Shown here: positions 19,190 to 27,571 of the stretch, one piece after another | Layout of the letters: each line of letters begins with the position of its first letter | Numbering within the stretch: the stretch's first letter is position 1 | NCBI RefSeq assembly: GCF_030486405.1 | Contig: NZ_CP129613.1 | Location: forward strand, 1,984,001-2,048,000 | Source: Mycolicibacterium sp. HK-90 | Lineage (GTDB): Bacteria > Actinomycetota > Actinomycetes > Mycobacteriales > Mycobacteriaceae | Reading direction: 5' to 3' | DNA: 64,000 nt | Program-made: the position numbers and the translations under genes | The notes under the pieces: model-generated | Databases searched by the model: none | Told to the model about the DNA's origin: nothing | What the model saw: the letters and a program-made list of their open reading frames with translations, nothing else

Positions 19190-20494
19190 TCAGCGGTCAA
19201 CTCCGCCCATCACCGGGTCTATCGACGCCACCGCCGCGATGGCGTCGGCGACCATGCCTCCCTCGCACATCGCCGCCACCGCTTGCAGATTCGTGAACGA
19301 GGGATCGCGGTAGTGCACGCGGTAGGGCCGGGTGCCACCGTCGGACACCATGTGCACGCCGAGCTCTCCGCGCGGGGATTCCACTGCGACGTAGACCTGG
19401 CCGGCCGGCACCCGGATGCCTTCGGTCACGAGCTTGAAATGATGGATCAGCCCCTCCATCGAGTGGCCCATGATCTTCGCGATGTGCTCGGGGGAGTTGC
19501 CCAGGCCGTCGGGACCGAGTTTGAGATCGGCGGGCCAGGCCAGTTTCTTGTCGGAGATCATCACCGGACCCGGACCGAGCTTTTCGAGGCGATCGACGCA
19601 CTGCTCGACGATCTTCAACGACTCGCGCATCTCCTTGACCCGGATGATGTACCGGCCGTAGGAATCGCAGCGGTCATCGGTGATGACGTCGAATTCGTAG
19701 TCCTCGTAGCCGCAATACGGTTGCGTGCGGCGCAGGTCGTGCGGCAGTCCGGTGGAGCGCAACACCGGGCCGGTGATGCCCAGCGCGATACAGCCGGTCA
19801 GATCGAGGTAGCCGACGCCGACGGTGCGGGCCTTCCAGATGTAGTTCTCGTTGAGCAGATCCTCCAGGTCCTGCAGGCGTTTCGGCAGCAGGTCGAGCAG
19901 TGCCCGGACCTGACCGAGGCCATCGTCGGGCAGATCGGCGGCCAGGCCACCGGGGCGGATGTAGGCGTGGTTCATCCGCAGGCCGGTGATCGACTCGAAG
20001 ACCCGCAGGATCTCCTCGCGTTCCCGGAAGCCGTAGAACATTGCGCTCATCGCGCCCAGTTCCATACCGCCGGTGGCCAGTGCCACCAGATGCGACGAGA
20101 TCCGGTTGAGCTCCATCAACATCACCCGGATCACGCTGGCGCGCGGTGGAATGTCGTCGGTGATTCCCAGCAGCTTCTCCACACCCAGGCAGTACGCGGT
20201 CTCGTTGAAGAACGGCGAGAGGTAGTCCATCCGGGTGACGAAGGTGACCCCCTGCGTCCAGTTCCGGTACTCAAGGTTCTTCTCGATGCCGGTGTGCAGA
20301 TAGCCGATGCCGCAACGGGCTTCGGTGATGATCTCGCCCTCGATCTCCAGGATCAGCCGCAGCACCCCGTGGGTGGAGGGATGCTGCGGGCCCATGTTGA
20401 CCACGATGCGTTCACCGGCGTGCTCACGGGCCGCCGCCACCACGTCGTCCCAGTCCTGCCCGCCGACCACCACGACAGGGGATTCGGTACTCAT
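19190..20494 (-). CDS. nuoD: NADH-quinone oxidoreductase subunit D
   Basis: A 434-residue 49-kDa-type subunit that forms the quinone site with NuoB and NuoH. The quinone-binding region [20 protein letters not shown] is near residue 35, and the C-terminal [15 protein letters not shown] and SFTNLQAV blocks are intact. Starts ATG overlapping the nuoC stop. Confidence 0.97.
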   Translation of the reverse strand: MSTESPVVVVGGQDWDDVVAAAREHAGERIVVNMGPQHPSTHGVLRLILEIEGEIITEARCGIGYLHTGIEKNLEYRNWTQGVTFVTRMDYLSPFFNETAYCLGVEKLLGITDDIPPRASVIRVMLMELNRISSHLVALATGGMELGAMSAMFYGFREREEILRVFESITGLRMNHAYIRPGGLAADLPDDGLGQVRALLDLLPKRLQDLEDLLNENYIWKARTVGVGYLDLTGCIALGITGPVLRSTGLPHDLRRTQPYCGYEDYEFDVITDDRCDSYGRYIIRVKEMRESLKIVEQCVDRLEKLGPGPVMISDKKLAWPADLKLGPDGLGNSPEHIAKIMGHSMEGLIHHFKLVTEGIRVPAGQVYVAVESPRGELGVHMVSDGGTRPYRVHYRDPSFTNLQAVAAMCEGGMVADAIAAVASIDPVMGGVDR

Positions 20495-21186
20495 CAGTTG
20501 TACGACCTCCGCTGATCGGGCGGCGGAATCTGCGCGCCGTGGTATTCCACCGGGATGCCGCCCAGCGGATAGTCCTTGCGCTGGGGATGGCCGACCCAGT
20601 CGTCGGGCATCTCGATCCGGGTCAACGCCGGATGGCCGTCGAAGACGATGCCGAAGAAGTCGTAGGTCTCACGCTCGTGCCAGTCGGTCGTCGGATACAC
20701 CGCGTACAGCGACGGTATGTGCGGATCTGCGTCGGGCGCTGCGACTTCCAGCCGAATCCGGCGGTTGTGGGTGATCGACATCAGCGGGTACACCGCGTGC
20801 AATTCGCGGCCGGTGTCATCGGGGTAGTGCACCCCGCTCACGCCGAGGCACAGTTCGAAGCGCAGTTCGGGCTCGTCGCGGAGCACACTGGCCACCGCGG
20901 GCAGTTGGACCCGGCTGACCTCCAGGGTCAGCTCGTCGCGGTAGACCACCACGCGTTCGATGGACACCGCATACCGTTCCTCACCGAGGATTTCGGCAAG
21001 GCGGTCCACCACCTCGTCGAAATACCGGCCGTAGGGCCGAGGGGAACTGCCGGGCAGCGCCACCGAACGCACCAGCCGCCCGTAACCCGACGTGTCGCCG
21101 GTGTCCGACGCACCGAACATGCCGCGGCGCACACCGATCACCTCGGGTGTGCCGCCCGCGCCCTCACCGTGTCCGTTGGCCGTCAC
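20494..21186 (-). CDS. nuoC: NADH-quinone oxidoreductase subunit C
   Basis: A 230-residue 30-kDa-type subunit of the peripheral arm. The signature [21 protein letters not shown] is intact near the C terminus. The N terminus carries a glycine-rich extension usual in actinobacteria. Overlaps nuoB by 4 nt. Confidence 0.96.
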   Translation of the reverse strand: MTANGHGEGAGGTPEVIGVRRGMFGASDTGDTSGYGRLVRSVALPGSSPRPYGRYFDEVVDRLAEILGEERYAVSIERVVVYRDELTLEVSRVQLPAVASVLRDEPELRFELCLGVSGVHYPDDTGRELHAVYPLMSITHNRRIRLEVAAPDADPHIPSLYAVYPTTDWHERETYDFFGIVFDGHPALTRIEMPDDWVGHPQRKDYPLGGIPVEYHGAQIPPPDQRRSYN

Positions 21187-21737
21187 CGCAGCAGCCCCTT
21201 GAGCTCGATGGTGGGTGTCACGGCCAGCGCTGCCTGTTCGGCCTCCCGGATGGCTTCCTCACGGTTGACCCCGAGCGGCATCTGCTGAATCTTGTCGTGC
21301 AACTTGAGGATTGCGTGCAGCAGCATTTCCGGTCGGGGTGGGCAGCCCGGCAGATAGATGTCCACGGGCACCACATGATCGACGCCCTGTACCACCGCGT
21401 AGTTGTTGAACATGCCGCCGGAGGAGGCGCAAACCCCCATGGCCAGCACCCATTTCGGTTCCGCCATCTGGTCGTAGATCTGTCGCAGAACCGGCGCCAT
21501 CTTCTGGCTCACCCGGCCCGCGACGATCATCAGATCGGCCTGCCGTGGCGTCGCCGAGAACCGCTCCATCCCGAACCGGGCGATGTCGAAACGTGGCCCG
21601 GCAGTCGACATCATCTCGATCGCGCAGCAGGCCAGGCCGAAGGTGGCCGGCCACAGCGACCCCTTGCGCACGTACCCGGCGACGGCTTCGACCGTCGACA
21701 ACAGGATCCCGCCCGGAAGGCGTTCCTCTAGTCCCAA
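21183..21737 (-). CDS. nuoB: NADH-quinone oxidoreductase subunit B (N2 cluster)
   Basis: A 184-residue subunit that carries the terminal N2 [4Fe-4S] cluster; LACCAIEMM and the later CASSGGMF and LPGCPPRPE cysteines are present. The only start that gives the conserved (M)[14 protein letters not shown] terminus is TTG at 21737, which overlaps the end of nuoA by 10 nt. A longer open frame exists upstream but it is nuoA in another frame. Confidence 0.95.
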   Translation of the reverse strand: MGLEERLPGGILLSTVEAVAGYVRKGSLWPATFGLACCAIEMMSTAGPRFDIARFGMERFSATPRQADLMIVAGRVSQKMAPVLRQIYDQMAEPKWVLAMGVCASSGGMFNNYAVVQGVDHVVPVDIYLPGCPPRPEMLLHAILKLHDKIQQMPLGVNREEAIREAEQAALAVTPTIELKGLLR

Positions 21738-22096
21738 TTCAGGCCCCCTCGCCGCCAGACGTAGGCGTATGCCACGAACACCGTGAGCATGAACAGCAAC
21801 ATCTCCACCAGTGCGAACAGCCCGAGGCTGTCGAATGCCACGGCCCACGGGTAGAGGAAGACGATTTCGATGTCGAACACGATGAACAACATCGCCGTCA
21901 GGTAGTAGCGGATCGGCATGCGTTGACCGGTCACACCTGCGGCTCCCGGTTGCATCGGCTCGATACCGCACTCGTAGGCCTCGAGTTTGGACCGGTTGTA
22001 GCGACGTGGGCCGATGACGAGCGCGATTCCCACGGATACCACGGCGAAGGCTGCCGCGATCGCTCCGAGAACCAGGATGGGCGTGTATAGATTCAT
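21728..22096 (-). CDS. nuoA: NADH-quinone oxidoreductase subunit A
   Basis: A 122-residue small membrane subunit with three transmembrane helices and the conserved loop [11 protein letters not shown] plus [12 protein letters not shown]. The ATG at 22096 has a GGGAG-type ribosome site. First gene of the 14-gene operon; all neighbours overlap or nearly touch, so they form one transcript. Confidence 0.96.
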   Translation of the reverse strand: MNLYTPILVLGAIAAAFAVVSVGIALVIGPRRYNRSKLEAYECGIEPMQPGAAGVTGQRMPIRYYLTAMLFIVFDIEIVFLYPWAVAFDSLGLFALVEMLLFMLTVFVAYAYVWRRGGLNWD

Positions 22097-22142
22097 GCCA
22101 CTTATCGCTCCCTCGGTGGGCTGTCGATGTGAGCTAACCCAC

Positions 22143-22148
22143 AGCCTA
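22143..22148 (-). promoter_or_regulatory. nuoA: Candidate -10 of the nuo operon promoter
   Basis: The 171 bp upstream of nuoA contain TAGGCT on the minus strand, a good mycobacterial -10 (TANNNT), about 46 nt upstream of the ATG. I see no clear -35, which is common for mycobacterial SigA promoters. No known operator motif was recognised. Confidence 0.35.
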
Positions 22149-22267
22149 GCGAGGTTTGCGGCCTGCGCCACTCATTTTGGTTAGTATCGTTTCATATCGG
22201 GGCAGCGTGTCGCTGCGGCCGAAGCCATGCCGTGAAAGTCAACGGCACCAGGGCAATTCGCGGAAAA

Positions 22268-22666
22268 TTACCGAATCGACGCACGCAACAGCGGCACCAC
22301 GGCGTCGCCCAGCCGGATCGGGTCGATCGGGTGCGGCACGGCCGCTTCGGCCTGCGACCAGCTAGCCAGCCAGGCGTCGTCGGGGCGACCGGTGAGGACC
22401 AGGATCGGTGGGCAATCGGCGATCTCGTCCTTGAGTTGCTTCGCCACCCCCATTCCGCCGGTCGGGGTGGCCTCGCCGTCGAGGATGGCCAGGTCGAAAC
22501 CACCGGCATCCATCTGTGCGATCACCATCGGTGCGGTGGCGATCTCGACGTACTCCAGCTCCGGAAGTTCCGGGTGCACGCGTTTGCCCAGCGCGAGTCG
22601 TACCTGTTCGCGGGTGCGCGGATTGTCGCTGTAGACCAGGATGCGCAGCGGCGCGGGGCCGGACAT
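22268..22666 (-). CDS. Stand-alone receiver-like protein (atypical response regulator, Rv3143-like)
   Basis: A 132-residue single receiver domain with no output domain. The phospho-acceptor candidate is the Asp in LAILDGEATPTGG, and a switch-type Thr is in LVLTGRPDD. Two usual features are changed: the acidic pair after strand 1 is reduced (VYSDN), and the conserved Lys-Pro after strand 5 reads His-Pro in VPHPIDP. It resembles Rv3143, which also sits beside nuoA in M. tuberculosis. Phosphorylation, if any, may be weak; a protein-interaction role near complex I is possible. Confidence 0.8.
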   Translation of the reverse strand: MSGPAPLRILVYSDNPRTREQVRLALGKRVHPELPELEYVEIATAPMVIAQMDAGGFDLAILDGEATPTGGMGVAKQLKDEIADCPPILVLTGRPDDAWLASWSQAEAAVPHPIDPIRLGDAVVPLLRASIR

Positions 22667-22730
22667 GGTGCCGATGCTACTGCCAGGGATGCCGGTCACC
22701 GGACAACTCGGCGAATTCTGTTGTGGCGCA

Positions 22731-23249
22731 TCAATCCCGGGTGAACACCAGTTCACCGGACAGTTCGGTGGTGGGACCCACCATGCCGAGCAGGTTTCCC
22801 GACACGCCGAACTCGGCGCGCTGCACCGTGCACCGCCCCGAAAGCTGCAGCGCGCCGTCGTCGAGCACCTCCACGTCGACGGGTATCTCAAGGGTTTTCG
22901 ACACGCCCCGGACGGTCAGGACCGTCGTCATCCGCGCCGCGCCGTCGTCCGACGGCACCAGGCCTTTCGCACGCACGGTGATGTCGGGATGAGCCTCGGC
23001 GTCGAAGAAATCGGCGGACCGCAGATGCTCGTCACGCTTGCCGATCCCGGTACGCAAGGAGGCCACCGCGATCACCACCTGACCGCTCACCGCGTCATCG
23101 GCGGTGCCGGCACCCGCGAAATCGGTGAACCGCCCGGTCACGGTCGCCAGGCCCCAGAGCGTCTTGTTCCGGAACGTCACCCGGGACCGGTTCGGGACCA
23201 GGGTCCAGTTTCCTGTGCTTGCGGCCAGGACGTCGCTGAGCGTGGTCAT
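22731..23249 (-). CDS. YceI-family lipid-binding-like protein
   Basis: A 172-residue YceI-like lipocalin-fold protein. Typical strands are seen: WTLVPNRSRVTFRNKT, ASLRTGIGKRDEHLRSADFFDAEAHPDI and LEIPVDVEVLDDGALQLSGRCTVQRAEFGV. Family members bind isoprenoid-type lipids in a hydrophobic tube. There is no signal peptide, so this one is probably cytoplasmic. It lies 36 nt downstream of a SnoaL-like gene on the same strand. Confidence 0.88.
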   Translation of the reverse strand: MTTLSDVLAASTGNWTLVPNRSRVTFRNKTLWGLATVTGRFTDFAGAGTADDAVSGQVVIAVASLRTGIGKRDEHLRSADFFDAEAHPDITVRAKGLVPSDDGAARMTTVLTVRGVSKTLEIPVDVEVLDDGALQLSGRCTVQRAEFGVSGNLLGMVGPTTELSGELVFTRD

Positions 23250-23285
23250 GACACCTCCGTCGTCGGATCAGGTGAACGGCTCGGT

Positions 23286-23672
23286 TCAGGTGAACAAGGG
23301 CGCGATGTCCTTCGGATCGAAATACTCGTCGATCCGATGGATAAGACCGTCGGTACCCACTTTGATCACGATGCATACCCGCAGCGCGATCGATGTGCCG
23401 TCGCGCGCGGTGGCGTGCAGGACATGTTGCTGGACGAATCCGCCGTCGAAGCGCTGGCGGTCCAGCACCTCGTAGCGCCGCTCGGGGGTCGCGTCGATGA
23501 ACCAGTCGATGACCTTCAGCGCCCGGGCCCGGTCGTTGTCCCGGAGATCGCCGGCGTGCCATACCGCCACGTCATCGGCCCAGAGCCGGGCCACGCCACC
23601 CCGGTCGCCGCGTTCGATCGCGTCGAAGAGCCGGTGGGCGACATCATCGATGACGGCGTCGGCAGGGGACAT
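23286..23672 (-). CDS. SnoaL-like / NTF2-fold protein
   Basis: A 128-residue NTF2-fold protein (IDDVAHRLFDAIERGDRGGVARLWADDVAVWHAG opens the fold). The ATG at 23672 is chosen over an in-frame ATG at 23711 because GAGGAGG lies directly upstream, and because the upstream ATG would sit inside the MerR-type operator. Probably co-transcribed with the YceI-like gene. Function unknown; members include ketosteroid-isomerase-like enzymes. Confidence 0.75.
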   Translation of the reverse strand: MSPADAVIDDVAHRLFDAIERGDRGGVARLWADDVAVWHAGDLRDNDRARALKVIDWFIDATPERRYEVLDRQRFDGGFVQQHVLHATARDGTSIALRVCIVIKVGTDGLIHRIDEYFDPKDIAPLFT

Positions 23673-23694
23673 CGTCGGCCTCCTCAGGTCGGGC

Positions 23695-23725
23695 TTGACC
23701 TCAATGGTCATTGAGGTTTCACACT
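23695..23725 (+). promoter_or_regulatory. MerR/SoxR-type promoter with 19-nt spacer
   Basis: TTGACC (23695-23700) and CACACT (23720-23725) are 19 nt apart. Inverted repeat GACCTCAAT (23697-23705) and ATTGAGGTT (23710-23718) match at 8 of 9 positions with a 4-nt gap. The start of transcription is predicted at the ATG (23732), giving a leaderless mRNA. It has the same geometry, to the base, as the element at 2051-2081. Confidence 0.7.
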
Positions 23726-23731
23726 CGGATC

Positions 23732-24367
23732 ATGAACTCAACGCCTGCACGCTCCCTGTTCGACGAAGCCTACGAGTCCCGCACCGCACCGTGGGTGATC
23801 GGCGAGCCACAGCCGGCCATCGTCGAGCTGGAACGCAGCGGCCGCATCGGCGGCAAGGTACTGGACGTCGGCTGCGACGCCGGTGAACACACCATGCTGC
23901 TGACCCGACTCGGCTACGACGTGCTCGGCATCGACTTCGCCGAGCAGGCCGTCGTCCAGGCCCGCGAGAACGCCGCGCAGCGCGGCATCGACGCGCACTT
24001 CGCCGTGGCCGACGCGACCCGCCTCGGCGAGTCGGACGGCCCGCGTTACGACACCATCGTCGACAGCGCGCTGTTCCACATCTTCGACGACGCCGACCGG
24101 CCCCGATACGTCGCCAGCCTGCACCGGGCAGCCCGCCCGGGCGCGGCGGTGTACGTACTGGCCCTGTCCGACGCGGGTCGCGGCTTCGGACCCGAGGTCA
24201 GTGCCGAGGTGATCCGCCAGGCCTTCGCCGAGGGTTGGGAACTGGAGGCCCTGGACACCACGACGTACCGCGGCGTGGTGGGCACGGCCCATGCCGAGGC
24301 GCTGGGCCTGCCGGTGGGGGCCCGGGTGGACGAGCCCGCGTGGCTGGTCCGGATCCGTCGGCTCTGA
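23732..24367 (+). CDS. SAM-dependent methyltransferase
   Basis: A 211-residue class I methyltransferase. Motif I, VLDVGCDAGEH, is near residues 48-58, followed by VLGIDFAEQAVVQAR and the DTIVDSALFHIF motif II/III region. It resembles thiol or tellurite-type small-molecule methyltransferases, but the substrate is not readable. Expressed from the MerR-type promoter immediately upstream, which suggests induction by a stressor such as a redox-active compound or metal. Confidence 0.82.
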   Translation: MNSTPARSLFDEAYESRTAPWVIGEPQPAIVELERSGRIGGKVLDVGCDAGEHTMLLTRLGYDVLGIDFAEQAVVQARENAAQRGIDAHFAVADATRLGESDGPRYDTIVDSALFHIFDDADRPRYVASLHRAARPGAAVYVLALSDAGRGFGPEVSAEVIRQAFAEGWELEALDTTTYRGVVGTAHAEALGLPVGARVDEPAWLVRIRRL

Positions 24368-24372
24368 CGGGT

Positions 24373-24720
24373 TCACGGCTCGTCGTAGCCCGGGTGTGCG
24401 GCGGCGAGCCGTTGCCGGACCAGGACGCGCAGGCAAGCGGTGACGTCGTCGGCTCGGTCGTCGAGTTCGCCGGCGCGAATGGCCGCGGCCAACGCCCCTT
24501 CGTCGGTGAACCCGACGCCGGCGAGCGCCGCCTCGGCCTCCGCACGGGTTTCGGAGGCCAGCAGTTCGCGTTCGACCATGCGCAGGGCATTGGCCGCCAC
24601 CCGGGCCTGAAATCGCACCGGAGGGGCGACCGTCTCGCAGTCTCGCACCTCGGTGTCGAGGAACTCCGCGACCGCGGCCACGAGTTCGGCCGCGGTCGGC
24701 CGTCCGTACAGGTTCGTCAC
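24373..24720 (-). CDS. Small DUF6285-like protein
   Basis: A 115-residue acidic alpha-helical protein of the DUF6285 type, with TAAELVAAVAEFL near the N terminus and RFQARVAANALRMVEREL centrally. The GTG start overlaps the kinase gene stop (GTGA). The order dehydrogenase, APH-like kinase, small protein is like that of lvaC, lvaA and lvaB of the Pseudomonas levulinate pathway, where the small protein is needed for kinase function. I infer a similar partner role. Confidence 0.7.
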   Translation of the reverse strand: MTNLYGRPTAAELVAAVAEFLDTEVRDCETVAPPVRFQARVAANALRMVERELLASETRAEAEAALAGVGFTDEGALAAAIRAGELDDRADDVTACLRVLVRQRLAAAHPGYDEP

Positions 24721-25691
24721 CAGCCGCTCCCGTCTAGCAGGGTCAACAGGTCCCATTCCGTTTCGCAGACCCGGCGGCCGATGGTCGCGAGCTCCACCGA
24801 CCGGCTCTGCCCGCTGAGATGCCGTTCGGCCTGATAGCGACAGATCACACCCCACCGCAGCGTCGCGAGCACCAGCCACCACCGCATCGCGGACCGGTCG
24901 AGGCTCGCCCCGCCGGCCTTCTCGTAGGCGCTCAGAAAACTCTCGATGCTGCCCAGGCCGCCGGCTCCGAGACTGGTCGGGGCCCCGAACCGCCAGGCCC
25001 GGATGCAGAACCAGGCCAGGTCTTCGTACACCTCTCCGAGGTGCACCAGTTCCCAGTCCAGTACAGCGGCCAGCCCGGAATCGTCGACGATCACATTGCC
25101 CATCCGGAAATCGCCGTGCACCAGCTGTGACGGCGACGCCGGTGGCCGGTTGGCGTCCAGCCAGCGGAACACCCATTCGAAAGTCGCCGTGGTGTCGCCC
25201 ATCTCGTCGAGCTGCGCGCGCCACTGCGCGATCTGGTCCTGCTCGACGAGGCCGGGCAGCGCGGGCGGCTCGGCCCGGTGGATGGCGGCCAGCGCCTGCG
25301 CGCACTGGGCGAGCAGTCGGGCCCGGCCAGTGTCGTCGAGCGTGCGTTGAATCCGCCGCACGATGGTCTCACCGCCGATGAAATCACAGATCAGGAACGG
25401 ATCCCCCAGCGCGGCAACGGAATCCTCGGCGACCAGTACCTGGGGGACAGGTGCCCCGGCGAGCGCCGCCGCGCGCTGGGCACCGGCCTCAAGTTCCATC
25501 CCGGCATGCACTTCATCGGGGGCCCCGGTGCGCAGGATCAGTGGGCGCCGTCCCGATTCCGTCACGGCGTCGAACGACCAGGTGGTGCGGCTGGCGCCGC
25601 CGGTCAGCTCGCGCAGGTTCTCCACGGCGATCTCGGTGCCGAGCACCGGGGTGAGAACCTCGGTCAGGCCGGCGGCCAGAGCCGCGCTCAC
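24717..25691 (-). CDS. APH-family kinase (ACAD10/LvaA-like phosphotransferase)
   Basis: A 324-residue aminoglycoside-phosphotransferase-fold protein. The catalytic-loop Asp is in LVHGDFRMGNVIVDD, and the metal-binding block is VLDWELVHLGEVYEDLAWF. In this family, versions next to an acyl-CoA dehydrogenase (bacterial LvaA, mammalian ACAD10/11 fusions) phosphorylate the 4-hydroxyl of 4-hydroxyacyl-CoA. It overlaps both neighbours by 4 nt, so the trio is translated together. Antibiotic resistance is unlikely from this context. Confidence 0.82.
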   Translation of the reverse strand: MSAALAAGLTEVLTPVLGTEIAVENLRELTGGASRTTWSFDAVTESGRRPLILRTGAPDEVHAGMELEAGAQRAAALAGAPVPQVLVAEDSVAALGDPFLICDFIGGETIVRRIQRTLDDTGRARLLAQCAQALAAIHRAEPPALPGLVEQDQIAQWRAQLDEMGDTTATFEWVFRWLDANRPPASPSQLVHGDFRMGNVIVDDSGLAAVLDWELVHLGEVYEDLAWFCIRAWRFGAPTSLGAGGLGSIESFLSAYEKAGGASLDRSAMRWWLVLATLRWGVICRYQAERHLSGQSRSVELATIGRRVCETEWDLLTLLDGSGW

Positions 25692-26932
25692 CGCTTGGCC
25701 TTGCCGAACCCGAAGAGTCGCTGGGCCACTCGGCGCATCTGGATCTCCTCGGCGCCCTCGGTGATGCGGTAGCGCCGATGGTGCCGGTAGATGTGTTCGA
25801 AGGGTTCGTGCCGGCTGTAGCCGATGCCGCCGTGCACCTGCATGGCCCGGTCGGCGGCCTCACACACCAGGCGGTTGGCGCGGTAGTTGGCCATCGAGAC
25901 CTTGTCGGAGACCTCCATGTGATGGTTCTGGTCCAGCTGTGTCGCCGCGTAACGCACCAGCAGCCGGACCATCTGCGCCTCGGTCTGCAATTCCACCAAC
26001 GGCCACTGCACGGCCTGGTTCACCGCCAGTGGCTTGCCGAACACCATGCGTTGGTTGGCGTACTCCACGGCGCGGTCGATACAGAACTGCGCGGCACCGA
26101 GGCTGCTGGCGGCCTGGCGGATCCGGTTCTCGTGCAGGAAGGTCTGGCCGACCTCGAGGCCGCGGTCGATCTCGCCGAGCACCGCGTCGGCCGGCACCCG
26201 CACGTTCTTCAGCTCGACTTCACCGTGATCGGTGGGCATGTTGAACGTCCACCAGTAGAACGGGACGGTGAAACCCGGCGAATCGGTGGGCACCAGGAAC
26301 GCGCTGATCCCACGGGCCTGCCCGGGTTCGCCGGAGGTCCGGGCGAAGATCAGATCGTGGGTGGCGCGGTGCACTCCGGTGTTCCACCGCTTGCGCCCGT
26401 TGATGATCCAGTCGCTACCGTCGGGCACCGCGGTGGTCTCCAACCAGGTCGCGTCCGACCCGTGATCGGGTTCGGTCAGCCCGAACGCCATGGACCGCTT
26501 GCCGGTCAGCATCGCCTCCACCCATTCGGATTTCTGGGCCTCGGTGCCGAACCGGTCCATCATGATCACCTGCGGGAAGTTCCCGACGATCGAGGATTCG
26601 TCCTGCAGATCGTTGTGCAGCCCGAGGCCCTTGTGCGCCAAATGCTCCCGGATGACGGCCATGTCCAGGTTGCTGCCGTCCCGCCCGCCGAACTTCGCGG
26701 GCAGGCCGTAGCGCAGCCAGCCGGCGGCGTCGGCGCGGCGGCGCATCTCGTCGAGCAGGTCTTCCCACGCCCGGGCCGGGATGCCGCCGTTGTCCCAGTC
26801 GGTGCGGGCGTATTCGCGGCGCTGGTCGAAGTACTGGATGTGCTCGCGCTCCAGCGGCTTGATCTCGGTCTCGATGAACGCGTCCATCTCGGCAAGGACA
26901 GTTGAAAGGTGTTCGGGCAAAGCGAAATCCAC
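25688..26932 (-). CDS. Acyl-CoA dehydrogenase (ACAD10/11/LvaC-like)
   Basis: A 414-residue flavin-dependent acyl-CoA dehydrogenase. Seen: AFGLTEPDHGSDATWLET, INGRKRWNTGVHRAT, NRIRQAASSLGAAQFCIDRAVEYANQRMVFGKPL and the C-terminal MQVHGGIGYSRHEPFEHIYRHHRRYRI. The GTG at 26932 is supported by GAGGAAGAGAG upstream. The catalytic-base position cannot be fixed without alignment. Its coupling to the APH-like kinase suggests it acts on phosphorylated 4-hydroxyacyl-CoA to give an enoyl-CoA. Confidence 0.88.
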   Translation of the reverse strand: MDFALPEHLSTVLAEMDAFIETEIKPLEREHIQYFDQRREYARTDWDNGGIPARAWEDLLDEMRRRADAAGWLRYGLPAKFGGRDGSNLDMAVIREHLAHKGLGLHNDLQDESSIVGNFPQVIMMDRFGTEAQKSEWVEAMLTGKRSMAFGLTEPDHGSDATWLETTAVPDGSDWIINGRKRWNTGVHRATHDLIFARTSGEPGQARGISAFLVPTDSPGFTVPFYWWTFNMPTDHGEVELKNVRVPADAVLGEIDRGLEVGQTFLHENRIRQAASSLGAAQFCIDRAVEYANQRMVFGKPLAVNQAVQWPLVELQTEAQMVRLLVRYAATQLDQNHHMEVSDKVSMANYRANRLVCEAADRAMQVHGGIGYSRHEPFEHIYRHHRRYRITEGAEEIQMRRVAQRLFGFGKAKR

Positions 26933-26952
26933 GGTGATCTCTCTTCCTCGGG

Positions 26953-27564
26953 TCAAGCGCCGTACAGGGTTCTCTTCCAGATTGTGGACAGGGTGGTGAT
27001 GGCGTCGGCATCGCTGATCTCGATGCCCAACCCGGAGTGGCCGACGAACACCGTGGTGAAGTTCTCGAACAACAAGGCGATGGCGGCCGCCACCTGCTCG
27101 GGATGCAGGCCCCGGGCATGACCTTGGCCCTGGGCGTGGTGCACTGACGCGATGACGATGTCGATGCCGAACCGGCGGAACTTGTTCTGCACGTCGGCGA
27201 ATCGCTGTTGGGTGGCGGCCAGTTGGGCCACCGCGATCATGATGCCGATGTTCTGTTTGAAGATGTTCCAGTAGCCGGTGACCACCGTGGTGAAGAACTC
27301 GGTGTCGTCGGGGGAGTCGGGCAGGTGCAGGTTCAGGCCCGACGGCTCGACGACGTCGTGCAGGAACGATTCGGCCAGTGCCGCCAGCAGATCCTCCTTG
27401 TCGGAGAAATACCGGTAGAACACCGCCGGGCTCTTGCCGGCCGCCGAGGTGATGTCGGCCAGGGTCGTGCCGTGAAAGCCGCGCTCGGCGAACAATTTCC
27501 GGGCGGCCAGCTCGATGGCCGACCGGGTCTGGCGACCCTTGGTGCCCAACTCGGCGGCGGTCAT
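26953..27564 (-). CDS. TetR-family regulator of the catabolic operon
   Basis: A 203-residue TetR-type repressor. The helix-turn-helix GTTLADITSAAGKSPAVFYRYFSDKEDL is at residues about 34-62, with a long helical ligand domain after it. It lies inside the eight-gene operon, 7 nt after the lyase gene and 20 nt before the dehydrogenase gene, so it is autoregulated with the pathway. The likely ligand is an acyl-CoA intermediate (inference). A candidate operator upstream of the operon is at 32003-32021. Confidence 0.88.
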   Translation of the reverse strand: MTAAELGTKGRQTRSAIELAARKLFAERGFHGTTLADITSAAGKSPAVFYRYFSDKEDLLAALAESFLHDVVEPSGLNLHLPDSPDDTEFFTTVVTGYWNIFKQNIGIMIAVAQLAATQQRFADVQNKFRRFGIDIVIASVHHAQGQGHARGLHPEQVAAAIALLFENFTTVFVGHSGLGIEISDADAITTLSTIWKRTLYGA

Positions 27565-27571
27565 CGACGCC

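Noticed and set aside
24717-25691. Aminoglycoside resistance gene
   Set aside because: The APH fold is present, but context (acyl-CoA dehydrogenase and DUF6285-like neighbours with 4-nt overlaps) points to acyl-CoA metabolism.
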